From JBOHDX01 sp050700835 (GTDB taxonomy: Bacteria > Actinomycetota > Actinomycetes > Propionibacteriales > Nocardioidaceae): DNA of 64,000 nucleotides. This document shows, piece after piece, positions 60,564 through 64,000 of this stretch (position 1 is the stretch's first letter; each line of letters begins with the position of its first letter). The notes under the pieces were generated by a model that searched no databases, was not told the origin of the DNA, and saw only the letters and a program-made list of their open reading frames with translations. The stretch lies in assembly GCA_050700835.1 (NCBI GenBank), contig JBOHDX010000015.1, positions 28,249-92,248 of the forward strand, given 5' to 3'. The translations under genes and the position numbers were made by a program.

Positions 60564-62852
60564 TCAGGCGGTGGCGGTGGCTGCCTCCGCTTCGGCGCCG
60601 ATGGCGATCGGGCGTCGCTTCGAGACGTACACCGCGACGGCGATGACGGCCGCGGCCGCAACCGCGATGACGATGCGCAGTGGCGTGTTGGAGCTCGTGC
60701 CGTACGACAACGTCACGATGGCTGGAGCGATCAGCAGCGAGACGAGGTTCATCACCTTCAGCAGCGGGTTGATCGCCGGGCCGGCGGTGTCCTTGAACGG
60801 GTCACCAACCGTGTCACCGATGATCGTCGCCTCGTGCGCCGCCGAGCCCTTGCCGCCGTGGTTGCCGTCCTCGACCAGCTTCTTGGAGTTGTCCCAGGCG
60901 CCGCCGGAGTTGGCCAGGAAGATCGCCATCAGGGTGCCGACACCGATCGCACCGGCGAGATAGCCGGCGAGCGGCCCGACCCCGAGGCCGAAGCCGACCG
61001 CGATCGGCGCCAGGATGGCCAGCAGGCCCGGGGTGGCCAGCTCGCGCAGCGAGTCGCGCGTGCAGATGTCGACGACCTTGCCGTACTCGGGGCGACCGGT
61101 GCCCTCCATGATCCCGGGGATCTCCTGGAACTGTCGGCGCACCTCGAACACCACCGCGCCTGCCGCGCGTCCGACCGCGTTGATCGCCAGACCGGCGAAC
61201 AGGAACACAACGGCCGCACCCAGGATCAGCCCGACCAGGGTGTTGGGGCTGAACACTTGCGCGTTCTTGAGGAAGTCGTTGAAGTCGGCGTGCGTCGGTA
61301 CGTTGCTCCGCACCGCGTCGGTGAACGACCCGAACAGAGCGGTCGCGGCGAGGACCGCGGTGGCGATCGCGATGCCCTTGGTGATCGCCTTGGTGGTGTT
61401 GCCGACCGCATCGAGCTCGGTGAGGATCCGGGCGCCGTTCTCGTCGACGTCGCCGGACATCTCCGCGATCCCCTGCGCGTTGTCGCTGACAGGGCCGAAG
61501 GTGTCCATCGCGACGATGACGCCGACCGTCGTGAGCAGGCCGGTCCCGGCCAGCGCGACCGCGAACAGCGACACGAAGATGGACGCGCCGCCCAGCAGGA
61601 ATGCGCCGAAGACAGCCGCCGCGATCACAATCGCGGTATAGACCGCGGACTCGAAGCCGACGGACAACCCGGACAGGATCACCGTGGCCGCACCGGTCAA
61701 CGCCGTCTTGCCGACGTCCTTGACCGGCCGGTGGTCGGTCCCGGTGAAGTAGCCAGTCAGCGACAAGATGATCGACGCCAGCACGATGCCCAGCAGCACC
61801 GCGACGATCGCGACCACCCGCGGGTCGCCGGTCCCACCGCCGCTGGCGTCGGTGAGGGAGCCGAACGAGCTCGGCAGGTAGACCAGGGCGGCGACCGTGC
61901 ACAAGACGGCGGACACGCCGGCGGAGATGTAGAACGACCGGTTGATCGTGGTCAGGCCGCCTTCTCCGGTACGCGGCTTGGTGATGTAGACGCCGAGGAT
62001 GGCGGTCAGTGCCCCGATCGCCGGCACGATCAACGGGAACACGAGGCCCTGCTCACCGAACGCGACCTTGCCGAGGATCAGCGCGGCTACCAGGGTCACC
62101 GCATAGGACTCGAACAGGTCCGCCGCCATGCCGGCGCAGTCACCGACGTTGTCGCCCACGTTGTCGGCGATCGTCGCGGCGTTGCGGGGATCGTCCTCAG
62201 GGATGTTCTTCTCGACCTTGCCGACCAGGTCGGCGCCGACGTCGGCTGCCTTGGTGAAGATGCCGCCCCCCACGCGCATGAACATCGCGAGCAGGGCGGC
62301 ACCGAAGCCGAACCCCTCGAGAACGCTCGGCGCGTCACTGCGATAGATGAGCACGACCACGGAAGCGCCGAGGAGGCCCAGCCCCACGGTGGCCATGCCG
62401 ACGGTTCCGCCGGTACGGAATGCGATCCGCATCGCGTCCTCGCGGCCGGTCGTACTCGCGGCGGCAGCCACCCGCATGTTGGCCTTCGTCGCCAACGACA
62501 TGCCGAGGAAGCCGATCGAGGTCGAGAACCCGGCGCCCACCAGGAAGAAGATCGACCGGCCCACCCGGATCGACGCGTCGCCGGGCAGCACGAACAGCAA
62601 CAGGAACGCGATCACGGCGAACACAGCGAGCGTCCGGAACTGCCGGAACAGGAACGCGTTGGCGCCTTCCTGCACGGCTTTGCCGATGGCCCTCATGTTG
62701 TCGGTGCCCTCGCCGGCCGCAAGGACCTCTTGCCGGAACAACGCGGACATCGCGAGCGCCACGACGGCGATCGCGGCGACCACGACGACAAGGGTGATGC
62801 TTCCACCGGACAGGGAGACCGAGCCGCTGTCGGCGGCAAGGACTCGGGACAT
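60564..62852 (-). CDS. hppA: K+-independent proton-translocating pyrophosphatase
   Basis: A 762-residue membrane pyrophosphatase with sixteen helices. GGGIFTKAADVGADLVGKVE and DDPRNAATIADNVGDNVGD are the pyrophosphate-binding hallmarks. The sequence GNTTKAITKG has Lys where K+-dependent enzymes have Ala, which marks the K+-independent H+ pump subfamily. AAGGAGG precedes ATG 62852. Uses PPi from biosynthesis to energise the membrane. Confidence 0.95.
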   Translation of the reverse strand: MSRVLAADSGSVSLSGGSITLVVVVAAIAVVALAMSALFRQEVLAAGEGTDNMRAIGKAVQEGANAFLFRQFRTLAVFAVIAFLLLFVLPGDASIRVGRSIFFLVGAGFSTSIGFLGMSLATKANMRVAAAASTTGREDAMRIAFRTGGTVGMATVGLGLLGASVVVLIYRSDAPSVLEGFGFGAALLAMFMRVGGGIFTKAADVGADLVGKVEKNIPEDDPRNAATIADNVGDNVGDCAGMAADLFESYAVTLVAALILGKVAFGEQGLVFPLIVPAIGALTAILGVYITKPRTGEGGLTTINRSFYISAGVSAVLCTVAALVYLPSSFGSLTDASGGGTGDPRVVAIVAVLLGIVLASIILSLTGYFTGTDHRPVKDVGKTALTGAATVILSGLSVGFESAVYTAIVIAAAVFGAFLLGGASIFVSLFAVALAGTGLLTTVGVIVAMDTFGPVSDNAQGIAEMSGDVDENGARILTELDAVGNTTKAITKGIAIATAVLAATALFGSFTDAVRSNVPTHADFNDFLKNAQVFSPNTLVGLILGAAVVFLFAGLAINAVGRAAGAVVFEVRRQFQEIPGIMEGTGRPEYGKVVDICTRDSLRELATPGLLAILAPIAVGFGLGVGPLAGYLAGAIGVGTLMAIFLANSGGAWDNSKKLVEDGNHGGKGSAAHEATIIGDTVGDPFKDTAGPAINPLLKVMNLVSLLIAPAIVTLSYGTSSNTPLRIVIAVAAAAVIAVAVYVSKRRPIAIGAEAEAATATA

Positions 62853-62868
62853 GCGTCCTCCTTGTGTG

Positions 62869-62956
62869 GGGGCTCGCGCCCCAACCTGTTGGGGGCGTCG
62901 TGCCCCCGGCCTGTGTGCCGGGACGACGCGGCCCCGCTGGTCTGAAGATGAGCGGG
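62869..62956 (-). promoter_or_regulatory. structured leader of hppA with mutually exclusive hairpins
   Basis: Between the hppA ribosome site and a likely TAGGGT -10 (62960-62965, minus strand) lie five perfect or near-perfect stems: 62869-62882, 62879-62894, 62891-62907, 62895-62929 (7+6 bp with a 3-nt bulge) and 62933-62956. Neighbouring stems share bases, so forming one excludes the next. No gene lies here. This may be an attenuator or RNA switch; no known riboswitch class fits. Confidence 0.45.
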
Positions 62957-63059
62957 CCTACCCTACGGGGTGGACCTCACGTTGCTGACACGTGGATAAC
63001 AGATGAGTGGTGGACGCGACCACCGGGTCACTCCTGGACGTTGTTCACACGACCGGTTG

Positions 63060-63542
63060 TCAGCGTTGACGATCCCATCGCATTCTCACTTTGGTGCCGG
63101 ACGGCCCGGTCGTCACCGTCATGGAGTCAGCGAGGCCCTCAATCAGCGCAACCGCTTCGGGCAGCGTGGTCATCGTGTCCCCGCGATCGGACGGCGAGAG
63201 GAGCTCGCCCGGCTCGCTGGCCGCCTGCACCAGGTTGCCCACGGCACTGGCCGCCCGCAGCACGTCCGCGGCGCGTTCGCCGCTGGCGGCCGGCATCGCG
63301 ACCTTGTCCCGCACGGTCATCACCAGTCCACGGTCCTCCTCGATCTCGATGACGATGGGCTCGTCGACCATTCCCTCCCGGTGTGCCGCCACCGCGCGGC
63401 CGCAGGCCTCACCGGCGGCCAGCCGCACGTCGTCCAAGGACTGCTCGGCCACGCCGTACATGCGCCCCAACGACACGGCGACCAGCCGGACGACCCGGAC
63501 GTGCGCGGGATCAGCCGCCAGGGCGAGCCGAACGGCGGACAC
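63060..63542 (-). CDS. BldG-partner anti-sigma regulatory factor (HATPase-like)
   Basis: A 160-residue protein resembling RsbW/SpoIIAB-type ATPases: SLDDVRLAAGEACGRAVAAH is the N-box region. The later DNA-gyrase-like G boxes are weak, so ATPase activity may be reduced. It starts 11 nt after the STAS gene, as in the Streptomyces bldG operon where the downstream gene encodes an anti-sigma factor. Confidence 0.8.
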   Translation of the reverse strand: MSAVRLALAADPAHVRVVRLVAVSLGRMYGVAEQSLDDVRLAAGEACGRAVAAHREGMVDEPIVIEIEEDRGLVMTVRDKVAMPAASGERAADVLRAASAVGNLVQAASEPGELLSPSDRGDTMTTLPEAVALIEGLADSMTVTTGPSGTKVRMRWDRQR

Positions 63543-63553
63543 GACCGCGAGCC

Positions 63554-63913
63554 TCAGTCGCCGGCGCCGGCGACGTCGCCGCCAGCGACCGCGTCGGCCA
63601 CCGACGAGTGGATCGCGAACACCTTGGTGAGGCCGGTGATCCGGAAGATCTTGAGCAGTCGCTCACTGGTGCAGACCACGGACAGGCTGCCCTCGTGGGC
63701 GCGGACGCGCTTGAGACCGCCGACCAGCACCCCGAGCCCGGTGGAGTCGAGGAACTCGACCCTCTCGACGTCCACCACCAGGTGATAGCTGCCGCGGTTG
63801 ACGAGATCGATGAGGGCCTCACGCAGCTTCGGGGCGGTGTAGACGTCGATCTCACCGGCAACGTCGACGATGGTGTGGTCGCCCTCGGTGCGAGTGTCCA
63901 GGGACAGGTCCAC
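63554..63913 (-). CDS. STAS anti-anti-sigma factor, BldG-like
   Basis: A 119-residue STAS protein with VDVAGEIDVYTAPKLREALI and VEFLDSTGLGVLVGGLKRVR; Ser in DST is the phosphorylation site of BldG/SpoIIAA. It would bind anti-sigma factors when unphosphorylated. GTG 63913 follows GGAG. Downstream partner is coupled in the operon. Likely acts in development or stress. Confidence 0.9.
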   Translation of the reverse strand: MDLSLDTRTEGDHTIVDVAGEIDVYTAPKLREALIDLVNRGSYHLVVDVERVEFLDSTGLGVLVGGLKRVRAHEGSLSVVCTSERLLKIFRITGLTKVFAIHSSVADAVAGGDVAGAGD

Positions 63914-64000
63914 GGCATTCTCCTCGGCACACTGACAATCGGGGTGAATCGCGGGCAGAGCCGCATCGGGCAGTCAATCACACGCAGGGCCGGCGCGGGG

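Noticed and set aside
60558..62945. A 795-codon plus-strand frame over hppA, and others like it across the window.
   Set aside because: Very high GC leaves long antisense frames open; residue composition (Arg, Gly, Asp, His) and no homology.
1..64000. CRISPR arrays, insertion sequences, prophage genes or rRNA.
   Set aside because: No regularly spaced repeats, transposase, integrase, capsid or rRNA sequence was seen on either strand.

Overview
The window is about 64 kb of GC-rich chromosome from an actinobacterium. Evidence: GTG starts are common, nearly every operon joint is a 4-nt stop/start overlap (GTGA or ATGA), third codon positions are almost all G or C, and the gene set includes a mycothiol-type maleylpyruvate isomerase fold, GAF-ANTAR regulators, a BldG-like anti-anti-sigma pair, a lysine-tailed TopA and a thymidylate kinase fused to an MFS transporter. 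The fusion, next to holB and topA, points towards Propionibacteriales (Nocardioides/Kribbella-like); that placement is inference. I see no phage, insertion sequence, CRISPR array or rRNA.

Layout. 1-559: 3' part of a sugar porter. 691-3852: four translationally coupled genes (acyl-CoA dehydrogenase-like, PIG-L deacetylase, NodS-like methyltransferase, family-2 glycosyltransferase) that look like an uncharacterised modified-glycan pathway. 4.1-13.2 kb: small stress and regulatory genes (DUF7218, TetR plus DinB-like enzyme, two GAF-ANTAR proteins, a degenerate phosphatase-fold protein, a YoaK remnant, transporters, hemerythrin). 13.3-16.9 kb: ABC exporter with a NarL-type two-component system. 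17.0-19.2 kb: HD-GYP protein carrying external Ig-like repeats. 19.4-21.3 kb: small enzymes and a FUSC-type membrane protein.

21.3-30.3 kb: a large surface-glycan-like locus built around a divergent promoter. Leftwards are a prenol-phosphate glycosyltransferase, a DUF2064 protein, a methyltransferase, a cytochrome b/molybdopterin oxidoreductase and a membrane protein. Rightwards are an OmpR-type two-component system and a polytopic membrane protein; converging on these are a sugar epimerase and MTA phosphorylase. It recalls the uncharacterised Rv0535-Rv0541c neighbourhood of Mycobacterium tuberculosis. 30.4-39.8 kb: HAD hydrolase, ECF-like sigma factor with a broken GAF-ANTAR gene, Nramp transporter, Tat-exported ferritin-like protein, DedA, the lutABC lactate oxidation operon, and a DUF433/DUF5615 toxin-antitoxin pair whose toxin has lost its stop codon.

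40.0-47.9 kb is the most novel part. Three co-directional genes encode a neprosin-type glutamic peptidase with its pro-region and both catalytic glutamates, a 1194-residue protein of no family I can name, and a 427-residue partner. Both partner proteins carry long proline-rich segments, which is what a post-proline peptidase would be expected to cut. 48-64 kb returns to a housekeeping backbone: a SnoaL-fold protein, a frameshifted membrane gene, tRNA-Thr(CGT), an exported tripeptidyl-aminopeptidase-like lipoprotein, holB, MFS-Tmk, topA, a diguanylate cyclase, a sulfotransferase-like protein, a K+-independent H+-pyrophosphatase with a strongly structured leader, and the BldG-like switch.
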